64,000 nucleotides of DNA. Origin: Lewinella sp041392765 (GTDB lineage Bacteria > Bacteroidota > Bacteroidia > Chitinophagales > Saprospiraceae). The stretch is taken from assembly GCA_041392765.1 (NCBI GenBank), contig JAWKLL010000010.1, positions 62,001 through 126,000 on the forward strand. The letters run 5' to 3'. The position numbers and the translations under genes were made by a program. Of the stretch, positions 28,991 through 37,701 are shown one piece after another. The notes under the pieces are model-generated. The model worked only from the letters and a program-made list of their open reading frames with translations, was not told where the DNA came from and did no database searches. Each line of letters opens with the position of its first letter. The stretch's first letter is position 1.

Positions 28991-30418
28991 TCAGTTCTTG
29001 GATGAACGCCTTACAAGCAAGGCCACATTTTCTACATGCGAGGTGTGCGGAAACATGTCCACTGGTCTCATTTTCGCTACGGCATAGTCGGCATCCATCA
29101 ATTGAAGGTCGCGTGCCATGGTGGCGGGGTTGCAACTGACGTAAACAATGCGTGGCGGTGCCAACTGAAGCAGCATATCTACCACTTTGGGGTGCATGCC
29201 CGCCCGTGGCGGATCGGTGATGAGTAGATCCGGTTGGCCATGTTCGGTAGCAAACGCATCGGTGAGTATGTCTTTGACATCACCGGCGTAAAAACGGGTA
29301 TTGGTGATGCCATTCAAGGCCGCATTGCGGTTGGCATCTACGATAGCTGCCTCAATTTCCTCAATGCCCGTTACCGAACGGCAATGCCGAGCGATATACA
29401 GCGCAATGCTACCAATGCCTGTGTAGAGGTCATAAACGTTTTCGTGGCCTTCCAAGGCAGCCAATTCCGCTACGATATCAAAAAGACGCACGGCCTGCCG
29501 GGTATTGGTTTGGAAAAACGATTTAGGCCCCAGCCGATACCGAATATGCCCGAGTGCTTCCTCCATGTCGGGGTTTCCACTATGCAGGCGCATCTCCAAA
29601 TCCATCAGGTATTCATTCACCTTAGGATTGATGCAGTAGTACAAACTGGTGATAGCGGGAAAGCGCTCTTGCACAGCTGCTAAAAAAGGCTGGATCACCT
29701 GTGGCTTATCCTCAAAGAAGGCGATTAGCGCCATCGTTTGATCCAAGCTGCTGGTTCTAATCATGAGTTGGCGCAACATCCCTGTACGCTCGCGCATATC
29801 GAAAAAGGGCATTCCCATCTCAATAGCCAACTGGCGGATACCATTGCGTAGGTCGTTGGAAGGCGCTGGTTGCAGGTGGCAATGATCTATTTGTATCAGC
29901 TTGTCGTAAGCACCGGGGCGATGAAAGCCAATGACTTCATCCAACTGTTTGATGGAGTCATCTTTGACCTCTGCTTCGGTGAGCCAACGCCGGTTGGCAC
30001 AACCAAACTCTAATTTGTTGCGGTACAATGTGGTGGTTTCACTACCCAGAATTGGCAACATTTCGCCTACGGTCACCTTGCCTATACGGCGAATAGCATC
30101 GTGTACCCCTTGCTCTTTGTGGTGTAGCTGGGCTTCATAGCTGAGGTGTTGCCACTTGCATCCCCCGCATACGCCAAAATGCTGGCAAAACGGTGTCACC
30201 CTATCCGCAGACATCCGATGAAAATGCGTGGCCGTTCCCCACAAAACACCCTTGCCTTTTTTGTAAATACGCACATCGGCCACATCGCCCGGTGCAGCCC
30301 CTTCGGCAAATACTACCTTACCTTCAGCATCTCTTCCTACACAGTAGCCCTTGTCGGCTATGCTGTTGAACTCCACCTGATACACCACCTCCGGATAACG
30401 CTTCTTACGACGAGCCAT
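28991..30418 (-). CDS. rlmD: 23S rRNA (uracil-5-)-methyltransferase, RlmD/RumA type
   Basis: SAM-dependent enzyme that makes 5-methyluridine in RNA. Start at 30418 (MARRKKRYPEVVYQVEF) with a TRAM domain. The Fe-S cluster motif CQHFGVCGGCKWQHL is present, with a fourth cysteine in LEFGCANRRW. The SAM site is DLYTGIGSIALYIA, followed by ITDPPRAGMHPKV and the catalytic cysteine motif VSCNPATMARDL. The 475 residues fit the family. Assignment to RlmD rather than another RumA paralogue rests on the Fe-S motif and overall length. The frame is intact. Confidence 0.9.
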   Translation of the reverse strand: MARRKKRYPEVVYQVEFNSIADKGYCVGRDAEGKVVFAEGAAPGDVADVRIYKKGKGVLWGTATHFHRMSADRVTPFCQHFGVCGGCKWQHLSYEAQLHHKEQGVHDAIRRIGKVTVGEMLPILGSETTTLYRNKLEFGCANRRWLTEAEVKDDSIKQLDEVIGFHRPGAYDKLIQIDHCHLQPAPSNDLRNGIRQLAIEMGMPFFDMRERTGMLRQLMIRTSSLDQTMALIAFFEDKPQVIQPFLAAVQERFPAITSLYYCINPKVNEYLMDLEMRLHSGNPDMEEALGHIRYRLGPKSFFQTNTRQAVRLFDIVAELAALEGHENVYDLYTGIGSIALYIARHCRSVTGIEEIEAAIVDANRNAALNGITNTRFYAGDVKDILTDAFATEHGQPDLLITDPPRAGMHPKVVDMLLQLAPPRIVYVSCNPATMARDLQLMDADYAVAKMRPVDMFPHTSHVENVALLVRRSSKN

Positions 30419-30535
30419 GCCCAATTTTTTGTTTGCACCGCAAAGGTACACTTTTGATTGAGTTTCCGTGTGGGGGACAAACGAATGTAGGATGTGCTAA
30501 AGCAAGCCGCCACTCACCGAGCATTTTTTTTAATC

Positions 30536-30722
30536 GGTTCTTTGACAAATTTAGAAGTCGTACTGGGCTAGCGATCTCGGCAAAAGGCCGAGACAAGTTG
30601 TGTAGCAGTGGCAGCTTTTAGCTGGCAGACCCGGGTTTGCCGGGGCCGATCTAGGCTCAGCCTAGAGAGCTGCGAAACGTAGCGACCCGAAGGGTAGCCT
30701 CCACTAAAAAAGTCAAAGAACC
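30536..30722. mobile_element. MITE-like element with 8-base target duplication
   Basis: The ends form an inverted repeat: GGTTCTTTGAC then TTAG on the left (30536-30554), and CTAA then GTCAAAGAACC on the right (30704-30722). The 8-base direct repeat TTTTAATC stands immediately outside both ends (30528-30535 and 30723-30730), as expected of a transposition target duplication. The interior has no gene but contains consecutive short hairpins (TCTCGGC/GCCGAGA, CAGC/GCTG, CCCGG/CCGGG, CTAGGCT/AGCCTAG). The right-hand duplication overlaps the stop codon of the M28 peptidase (30725-30727), which is preserved. Confidence 0.65.
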
Positions 30723-30724
30723 TT

Positions 30725-32230
30725 TTAATCTAAAGAATACAGTTTCTTACCAGCCGCTTCGTATTTGTCGCCACTCACCCAAACGGGCTTTTGGGGGTGG
30801 TTGGCAATTTGCCGGCAGGCATGGGCAAATGCTTTACAATAACGGGCTAAATAATGATAGTCCAAGCTGTGCGCCTCATCGCTTACCTGATGGTAATGTT
30901 GCAAAATATCGTTATCGAATTCCGCAAACCCTGGGCTAAAGGACAAGGCCGGCACTCCTCTCACGGCAAACGAAACGTTATCCGAACGGTCGAACAATCC
31001 TTGTTCCGGCGCGGGGTCGGCAATGATGCGCAACCCAAATGGCGCAACGCCAGCCTCCAGCGATTCGTTGGTGCCTGTGCGCCCCCAACCCATGATAGAA
31101 ACTGCCGTCGTGTCGTTGTAGCCGGCACCATCCGTATTGAAATTGAATACGACTTTTTCCAGAGGAATCAGCGGATGTTCTGCATAGTACTCGCTGCCGA
31201 GCAGCCCGAGTTCCTCCCCCGTCACCGCCAGTATGATGATAGAGCGGGCAGGTCGCTGGGCAGCTAATGCCCGTGCCGTTTGTAGCAAAGCAGCCACACC
31301 AATGGCATTGTCCCTAGCCCCGTTGAAGATACTGTCAGCAGGCGTAAACGACCCGCCTTGTTGGCCCGTACCCACATGGTCGAAGTGCGCCGTCACCAAC
31401 AGGTATTCGTCCTTCAAATCGGGGTCGCTGCCCTCCAATACACCAATCACATTCTGGGATTGTACCGCCGTACGCTGAAAACCAGCCGATTGTATTGATA
31501 CCTTCATTTTACCGGCCGACTGTATATCGGCAAAAGGGAGCGCCTCCGTCTTATTCAGCCAAGCATAGACCAAGGAAGTGTCATCGTTGCTTGCGTCCTC
31601 CTTCGCCACCCGCAGCGACTCCCCACCGAAGTAGTTGGCAAACATCGCCCAAGGAAAGGGCAATTGGTACAACTCAATGAGCGCCACCGCACCTTGCTCG
31701 GCAGCCAACTGCCTTTTTCGCTTCATAGCTCCCACGATTTTATTGGGGTCCTTAGCGCCCGGAGGGCCGGGCAATACGAATACCACCTTTCCTTTTACAT
31801 CCAAACCTTCGTAGTCGTTGTGGTTGGTTTCGGCGTCCACCCAGCCATGACCAGCAAAAACGCCTTGCGCCCGAATATTGGCCGCTTCCCCCGCAAGGAT
31901 GATAAAATCGGTCATCGGTTGCAGCACCTTTTTATTGACGACCATCGACGACTGAACAGGTGGCCGTACCGCCTCGAAAGGGATAGGCTGCCGAAAGTCA
32001 ACGGCACCCTCTGGCGACGTATAACCATAAGCCCGCAAGTGAGCGGCAATATAGGCGGCAGCCATATCATTGCCCACGCTGCCCGTTCGCCGCCCCATCA
32101 GGTCGTCGCTGGCCAAGAATTCAATCTGAGTCCTTACATCGGAGGGGGTAATGTCGAACTCCGGGTAGTGCTGCGCTGTCAACGTGATAGCACAACAGCC
32201 CATCCACCACAAGGCAATCCATGCTCGCAT
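30725..32230 (-). CDS. Secreted M28-family zinc aminopeptidase with PA domain
   Basis: Exported peptidase. Start at 32230 (MRAWIALWWMGCCAITLTAQ) gives a signal peptide; 12 residues upstream in the frame are not convincing. A PA-type insertion lies around GKVVFVLPGPPGAKDPNK. The zinc-ligand motifs of M28 follow in order: TAHFDHVGTG (His, Asp), NGARDNAIGVAALL (Asp), GEELGLLGSEYYAEH (Glu pair), NFNTDGAG (Asp) and HYHQVSDEAHSLDY (His). The 501-residue length is typical. The stop codon lies inside the target duplication of the MITE-like element, so insertion happened at the very 3' end. The frame is intact. Confidence 0.92.
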   Translation of the reverse strand: MRAWIALWWMGCCAITLTAQHYPEFDITPSDVRTQIEFLASDDLMGRRTGSVGNDMAAAYIAAHLRAYGYTSPEGAVDFRQPIPFEAVRPPVQSSMVVNKKVLQPMTDFIILAGEAANIRAQGVFAGHGWVDAETNHNDYEGLDVKGKVVFVLPGPPGAKDPNKIVGAMKRKRQLAAEQGAVALIELYQLPFPWAMFANYFGGESLRVAKEDASNDDTSLVYAWLNKTEALPFADIQSAGKMKVSIQSAGFQRTAVQSQNVIGVLEGSDPDLKDEYLLVTAHFDHVGTGQQGGSFTPADSIFNGARDNAIGVAALLQTARALAAQRPARSIIILAVTGEELGLLGSEYYAEHPLIPLEKVVFNFNTDGAGYNDTTAVSIMGWGRTGTNESLEAGVAPFGLRIIADPAPEQGLFDRSDNVSFAVRGVPALSFSPGFAEFDNDILQHYHQVSDEAHSLDYHYLARYCKAFAHACRQIANHPQKPVWVSGDKYEAAGKKLYSLD

Positions 32231-32749
32231 ACTTTTTCTTTCATTGATTAGTGAGCAAAGAAACAAAGAAATAAGGGGAAGATATATAAGCGGCAGGTTT
32301 TCTTGTAAAATTAGTTGACTTCGGTTTTCTTTTACAAGGATGGTTATGGGCCACCCCCATTCCCTCCTTTGGTCGGGTTGGGGGCCGGGTGCTACCTACG
32401 TCCCGCCAGCGCCCGATGGTTGCAGGCGGGGCTTCGTCCGCCCCCTTGTCCGTCACAGGCTCAGGGCTTCGCCCTTCGCGCTGCTGTCACTTGCTGCCCG
32501 ATTTTCCTAATAACAGCAAGAAGTGGAAAAACAACCTGTATAATTTGGGGGTATAAAAAAAGCGAGTCGATAAATTGCGTGAATTACATGGAAAGCTTAT
32601 CTTTGTTTCGACCGCGCTGCTTAGGCATGACACCGCCCTAAACAGCTTTCTCAGCATCGCTTTGGATGGATAGGTTAGTATGTAGATATAGCGTGTTGAT
32701 GTGAGATGCGTGGGATTAGAGTTCCATGCTATGAAAAAAATAAAGTAAG
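32231..32749. other. Intergenic region with a structured dispersed repeat
   Basis: No gene seen. 32347-32453 is a copy of the family that starts GGGCCACC and contains GCCGGGTGCT, GCAGGCGGGGCTTCGTCCGC and TTGTCCG; compare 20649-20750. From about 32540 the base composition shifts to A/T-rich, marking the start of the accessory island. A five-codon frame (ATG AAA AAA ATA AAG TAA) immediately precedes the PLD gene. Confidence 0.55.
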
Positions 32750-33694
32750 ATGATAACGGGTGATGTATGGAAAAAAGTAAATGATGATTACTTACCCCAT
32801 AAAGGCGTGAGAAAAGCCGTCATTGCCTACGTCTCAAAGAAGTCTAAGCTTTTGAGAAAAGGTGATTTTTTAATTTGTGATGCCTCGTTGCAATCAATAA
32901 AATATGGTAAAACAGCAGCAGCGGCATTAGAATATTATTTTAAAAAAGGAGTGAAAATTTTTAGCCTTGAAAATCTCCATTCGAAGTTCATTTTTACGGA
33001 TAGTCAATTAGTGATTGGGTCAGCAAATTTATCTGATAATAGTGCGAAAAAATTAACAGAGTCGGCAGTCTTGATAACGAAGAAAGATGAACTTTCAAAT
33101 GCACAAGCCTTCTTTTACAATCTAATAAAAGAAGCAATAGAAGTCGATAGGGATTACCTCAATAAAATTTTTGAGATTGAAGTTGTTTCTAATCAAACCA
33201 AAGAAGGAAAAAGTAGTAAAGCAAGGGAAATTGAATTTGGCAAATCTATTTGGGTCGTTGGAGTAACACCATTAAGTGATAGAATTTATTACAATGAATT
33301 AGATGAAATTGAGGAGGCAAAACATAGAATTAGTGAAATTCACGACATTGATGAAGACGATATTAGTTTTATAAGATTTACAGGGAAAAAGAAAATCAGA
33401 GAGCAAAGTAAGATTGGAGATTTAGTAATAGAAATTTCGAGCAATAAGAAAAAAAACAAATCTGTGTTAAGAGAAGCGAGTCCAATCTTAGAAGTTGAAC
33501 AACAGTCAAATTGCACAAGAATATACATTGATAGCAGAGAATTGAGAGAAGTGAGTTTTTCAAAATTTACTTCTGAATTAGAAAAAACGCCTGTTAGAAA
33601 ATTTTCAAAATCTTCATTGCGACTGATTACAGAAGATGAATTGTTTTACGTAAATGAAATCTTAACAAAGAACACAGCAGCGAACAAAGCATAG
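32750..33694 (+). CDS. Single-domain phospholipase-D-like protein, probable nuclease
   Basis: A 314-residue protein with one PLD active-site motif, HSKFIFTD (HxKxxxxD, about residues 77-84), followed by IGSANLS. This is the pattern of bacterial PLD-superfamily nucleases, which pair two HxK motifs by dimerising. The second half (from about residue 150) is charged and unrecognised; it may bind DNA or a partner. The gene is much more A/T-rich than its housekeeping neighbours and uses AAA/GAA/ATT codons heavily, suggesting transfer. It stands alone, with an IS remnant 143 bases downstream. Single PLD nucleases occur in restriction and other defence loci; that role here is only a possibility. Confidence 0.75.
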   Translation: MITGDVWKKVNDDYLPHKGVRKAVIAYVSKKSKLLRKGDFLICDASLQSIKYGKTAAAALEYYFKKGVKIFSLENLHSKFIFTDSQLVIGSANLSDNSAKKLTESAVLITKKDELSNAQAFFYNLIKEAIEVDRDYLNKIFEIEVVSNQTKEGKSSKAREIEFGKSIWVVGVTPLSDRIYYNELDEIEEAKHRISEIHDIDEDDISFIRFTGKKKIREQSKIGDLVIEISSNKKKNKSVLREASPILEVEQQSNCTRIYIDSRELREVSFSKFTSELEKTPVRKFSKSSLRLITEDELFYVNEILTKNTAANKA

Positions 33695-33825
33695 TCGGCA
33701 CGACAAGAAGTTTCTTTTAAAATTGTTAAATCGTTGGAATCCAACGCCTTACAGCAGGGTTTGAAACGGATTTAATCGGATGTACTGCCATCCGTTCCTG
33801 TTTTGGCATGCGCGACTGGTAATCC

Positions 33826-33837
33826 CGATAATTATCG
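33826..33837. repeat. Left 12-base target duplication of the IS4 element
   Basis: CGATAATTATCG, a perfect palindrome, repeated at 35268-35279 on the other side of the element. Removing the element and one copy recreates TCCCGATAATTATCGGGA, the dispersed palindrome of this genome. Confidence 0.75.
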
Positions 33838-35267
33838 CATTAGCGTCAACTTAAAAAATTCATATATAACAATTCGAGGTAACTCTGCCTGTCTTTTCGC
33901 TTTTCATAGCAGTCATGTCGGGCGAGTTCCTCGATGAACTGATCAGGTTTTCCAGCCAGCAGTACCTCCCAGAAGTTCCTTTTGATGAACTCTGAGAACT
34001 TAATGATGCTCAAGTGTTTTTGGGTCTGTTCATACACCCGCTCGACAAAGATGCCGTACCAAGAGATCGTCATCGTCAACCAGATAAGCATCATATAAAT
34101 GGTGATTATCACCCTTGGTGGGGATATAGACTCTTTGCCGTCAAAAAAATTATCCACATTAAAGCTGCTCTTCCAGCACTTAAAAATGATTTCAATACGC
34201 CAACGACAACGATACGCTCTGATGATGTCTCTAAATCCCCACACTTTGGCCTCGACGTTGGTGATGAAGATTGTCCAGCCCAGCAATTCAAAGTACTCAT
34301 CGCTGTGGTTAGCCTTGCCATTCCTGTCATTCTTGGCCTTGAAGCGCCTGATTCTCTTGACGTCCTCGGGTGCTTCCACCGCTACCAGTCGTACAGGTAT
34401 TTTGTCTGTGCTACCCAACAATACATTGATATCCAATACCTTCTTGCCTTCTTTCTTACACTCGCCTAGTAATTTGAGCAAATCCAGCTTTTCACCTGTC
34501 TGCCCATCATAGACGTTTGTCCCAAAACGTAAACGGGACAGGAAGAATGCTTTCTTCTCGATGATTTTTTGAACACAGACAACACGAAGTATCCTTGGTC
34601 GCGGATGACCAAAGCACCCTCTTCCAGCACGTCCAAAATCTGGTGGGCAAAACTTTGGTCGTTATCCCTGAATGAGTTGACTTGTATGTTCTGGTAGGAA
34701 TTGTCCTTTAGATTTATGCGCAACTGCACACGAGCCGTAGCACACTGCCCTTCATTTTTGCTGTGCACTTAGGGTAAAATTTAGCCAAGTTTTTCGGTAG
34801 GCTCAAACAGGTGCTATCTTCCACATACACCTTGTTGAAGGCATCTAACAGCGGAATATTCTTTGGCTTCCCTTTGCCGACTGTTTGATTACATGCATCA
34901 GAAGGTCGCGCACGAAGGATTCCTGCCTGAATTGCAGCTTCTTTTGCAGACCCTGTTTGCTAACGTGTTTGCCAGTAAATTTTCCTATCGCCCGCGCCCA
35001 ATCGCTCAAACCTCGCAGACTGAACTGCATCATCATACAGAAGCCAATCAAAAATCCGACCCGTCGATTTTTCTCGGCTGCCGCATCTCGAAACCAGATT
35101 CTTTTGCAATCGTAAGTATTGCTTGTTCCCCAATTTTTTCTTTATTTGCACCGTATTATATTTCATGGTTGCTGCTTGTTTGTTCTGTTTTGATTCTATT
35201 GAACAAAGTTAAGCAGCAACTTTTTTTTTGCCTAAACATATTAGCTTTTTTTAAGTTGACGCGTATG
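33838..35267 (-). mobile_element. IS4-family insertion sequence (1430 bp), decayed
   Basis: Bounded by terminal inverted repeats. Left CATTAGCGTCAACTTAAAAA; right, read inward, CATACGCGTCAACTTAAAAA, with two mismatches in the first 20 bases. Both ends are flanked by the 12-base duplication CGATAATTATCG. A length of about 1.4 kb and a 10-12-base duplication are usual for IS4. The transposase reads on the minus strand and is broken. The intact ends suggest that a sister copy could still move it. Confidence 0.85.
33846..35166 (-). pseudogene. IS4-family transposase (DDE type), at least three frame breaks
   Basis: The start, MKYNTVQIKKKLGNKQYLRLQ at 35166, is followed in another frame by FSLRGLSDWARAIGKFTGK. 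Next come VYVEDSTCLSLPKNLAKFYP (first catalytic Asp), GALVIRDQGYFVLSVFKK (second Asp) and the YREK signature YRCRWRIEIIFKCWK (Tyr-x2-Arg-x3-Glu-x6-Lys, third catalytic residue). It ends SYLELLYMNFLS at 33846. Breaks fall near 35.03, 34.76 and 34.5 kb. All catalytic motifs survive in one frame or another, so either inactivation is recent or the frame breaks are sequencing errors. Confidence 0.85.
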
Positions 35268-35279
35268 CGATAATTATCG
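35268..35279. repeat. Right 12-base target duplication of the IS4 element
   Basis: Second copy of CGATAATTATCG, followed by GGGA, which completes the original palindromic target. Confidence 0.75.
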
Positions 35280-35367
35280 GGAGGTGCGAAGCCCAAATAA
35301 CAACAAAGCTCCCTTTGCGAATAGCAAAATGGAGTACACCCCAAAAATGGCACAAAACCCTGAAAAA

Positions 35368-35555
35368 ACCCGTAACTTGCCCCTAAATTACTACTTTGCC
35401 GCAAGTAGCAAAAAAGCGATGCTCCCTTATGGTCGAAAGTGGGAAGTGTGGCGGTCGGTTCGTGCAAAGGAATTATTGGCATATTCGATAGCTATCGGGA
35501 TGGTGTGGGGGCGTGGGGAGTGCTTAGCGATTGGTAATATTAGAGAGACAACAAA
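35368..35555 (+). repeat. Cassette leader element, copy A
   Basis: Non-coding stretch of about 190 bases ending just upstream of the TIGR04222-like gene. It matches 62379-62566 block by block: GTAACTTGCCC, TTGCCGCAA, AAAAAGCGATG, CGAAAGTGGG, GCGGTCGGTTCGTGCAA, GTGGGGGCGTGG and GAGT-CTTAG. It contains a copy of the CGATAGCTATCGGGA palindrome (35486-35500), which the second copy lacks. Both copies precede A/T-rich accessory genes that are otherwise unrelated. Confidence 0.75.
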
Positions 35556-35564
35556 ACAGACAAA

Positions 35565-36921
35565 ATGAACCAAGAACTTTGGGATAAAATACTTGCCTTC
35601 GACTTTGACAATCCACCGAGTGAATATGGATTTTCAACTAGACTTGCCAATGAAAATTTTTGGACTAGGGAATTTACCGACCAAGCAATCTTGGAATACA
35701 AGAAGTTTATGTATTTAGCAGCGACCTCGTTTTATGGTCTCGCCTTCTGAAATAGTAGATATTGTTTGGCATCAACATCTAATTTTTACTCAATCGTATC
35801 AAGACTTTTGCAACACACTTGGAAAACAAATCCAACACATTCCATCAACACACAATAAAGAAGACTTTGAAAAATTTAGGCAAGCAAAAGAACGGACAAT
35901 AAAACGCTATGAAAGGGATTTTGGCAAACAGCCGAAAAACATTTGGGCGTTTGACGGTATGTTTGAAAGTCTTAATCTTGAAAAAGCCACATTCAAATTG
36001 CGAACTTTCATCATTTTTGGGATATTGACATTTATATGTTTAACCGTTCCCGCGTATTTTGTATTGAAGCCAACTTATATTCACATTGACAATCCTTACT
36101 TCATTTCTGGGCTTATTGCCTTGTCTGTTCTTACGCTCTTGACACTTGAGTATTATAACAGAGTCAAACTTAAAAACATTGTTTCAGGATTTGACCCATC
36201 ATCCTTTGTTTACAATCTTCAACCGTTTGAAGTTGTTTACCTAAAAACACAAAAAATTTCTAACGTTATCAATGGAACAGTCAACGAACTTATTGACAAC
36301 GGAACAATTAAAATAAATTCAAACAACACTATTGAACTTGCCAAAAATAACGCAACAAATACTAATACTCAACTTCAAATTACTTCGGCATTATCTGAAC
36401 TGGGGCAAACATTTTATCCAAACCTTTTGAAAAAGTTAGGAGGAAAACCGATATTTGGGAACATTGAAAATAGTATGGATGCCTTTAGAAAATACTTCAA
36501 CAAGTCTAAAAAATTTGGTTATCTGTTTTATACAAACTTTGCCATATTGACATTACTTTTATTGTTATCATTTACCAGAATTGTTACGGGCGTATTGCGA
36601 GACAAGCCTGTTATTCAAATTGTAATAGTGACAATAATTTTAACCATTATTATTATTTTTTTTCTACATCGACTAACCAAACAAATCTCAACAACAACAA
36701 TTCCTAACATATATAAAGACGAAATTTTGCCGAAACGACAAATTGAAGGTAATTGGCAGTGGACATACTTTTTATTAGGCAAAGCAGTTCTGACGACAGC
36801 ATTTGTTCCATTGGTAAACTACATTGACAGAAACAACAGTAGCAGTTTAAGTTGTGGGACATCGTGTGGAAGTAGTTGCGGAAGTTCTTGCAGTAGTTGC
36901 GGTGGTTGTGGTGGAGACTAA
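35565..36921 (+). CDS. TIGR04222-like membrane protein with Cys/Gly/Ser-rich tail, one frameshift
   Basis: Membrane protein of unknown function, of the type named after TIGR04222. The start MNQELWDKILAFDFDNPPSEYGFSTRL runs to YLAATSF, where an extra T in a T-run (about 35730) breaks the frame. Removing it joins to MVSPSEIVDIVWHQHLIFTQSYQDF. Four membrane helices are visible: two near the middle (TFIIFGILTFICLTVPAYF, FISGLIALSVLTLLTLEYY) and two later (FAILTLLLLLSFTRIV, IQIVIVTIILTIIIIFFL). The tail is a run of Ser, Cys and Gly (SCGTSCGSSCGSSCSSC, then GGCGGD). A/T-rich and cassette-like in context. Confidence 0.8.
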
Positions 36922-36924
36922 AAA

Positions 36925-37066
36925 TATATGGACGATAAAACACTACCGCTAACAGGTTTGGCAAAAGTGGCGGTTCAGTGCTCCGGAGCCACATTTGTGG
37001 TTAATCAAAATTTGGTTCTCTACATCAATATTTGCAGTGAAATTTATTTAGAGATGCTATGTCTAA
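36925..37066 (+). other. Trailer of the A/T-rich cassette
   Basis: Non-coding DNA after the TIGR04222-like gene, reading CACTACCGCTAACAGG, TTTGGCAAAAGTGGCGG, TTCAGTGCTCCGG and TTTGGTTCTC. I recall similar trailers after accessory genes in other Bacteroidota, but no second copy is evident in this window. It ends where normal base composition resumes. Confidence 0.4.
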
Positions 37067-37073
37067 ATCTATC

Positions 37074-37565
37074 CTACTTCACGGCCTCATACATGAGTTC
37101 CGCCTCTTCCTGGGTAAAGAGATTCCCTAGGCCGGACTGGAAGTTGAGTTCTGTATCGCCTTGTAATTTCACGAAGCGAAAGCCGTAGGTTTCCGTGCTG
37201 TCGATGATGGATTGATAGATAAAACCAGCCACTTCTTCCTTAACTATCTTTTTGAAATAGCGGTTGGCCTTCACGTTTTGCAAATGGTCATTTTTAAGGC
37301 GGGCAATATCATTGGTGGTGGCGGGGCTGTAAAACAACTGCACATTATAGCCAGGGCCGCCATGAATGGAAACGTCTTTCACCAATACAGACGACAAATT
37401 ACCGTGCTTGACTTGCGCATCAGGTGGTGCCAATATCGTGGTGGCTACTCCGTAGGGAAGCAAATCCAAGGGTTTCCATCCTTTGGGGTGGCCTTCTGAG
37501 CCACATCCTGTTGCTAATAGTAGGGCTACTAATCCAATCCAGACAACGAACGCACGCTGATACAT
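37074..37565 (-). CDS. Lipoprotein of unknown function
   Basis: A 163-residue lipoprotein. Start at 37565 (MYQRAFVVWIGLVALLLATGC); the lipobox LATGC gives a lipid-modified Cys near residue 21. The mature part is a small alpha/beta domain (VSIHGGPGYNVQLFYSPATTNDIARLK, YGFRFVKLQGDTELNFQSGLG, EEAELMYEAVK). I do not recognise the fold. Likely anchored in the outer membrane facing the periplasm. It is divergent from recN. Confidence 0.75.
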   Translation of the reverse strand: MYQRAFVVWIGLVALLLATGCGSEGHPKGWKPLDLLPYGVATTILAPPDAQVKHGNLSSVLVKDVSIHGGPGYNVQLFYSPATTNDIARLKNDHLQNVKANRYFKKIVKEEVAGFIYQSIIDSTETYGFRFVKLQGDTELNFQSGLGNLFTQEEAELMYEAVK

Positions 37566-37648
37566 TACCATAATGTTTTAAAACTAGCAAGCAAGAAAAG
37601 ACAAATTAACGGAATGAACAAGATTTTGAAGATGTTGGTAATAAAAAA

Positions 37649-37678
37649 TTGGCAAAAAGATTGAAAACTGTACTTTTG
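37649..37678 (+). promoter_or_regulatory. Bacteroidota-type promoter of recN
   Basis: TTG at 37649-37651 and TACTTTTG at 37671-37678 match the -33 TTG and -7 TAnnTTTG elements with 19 bases between. The recN start codon lies 24 bases downstream. Confidence 0.65.
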
Positions 37679-37701
37679 TTGAATCTAAAATGCACGATTG
37701 T

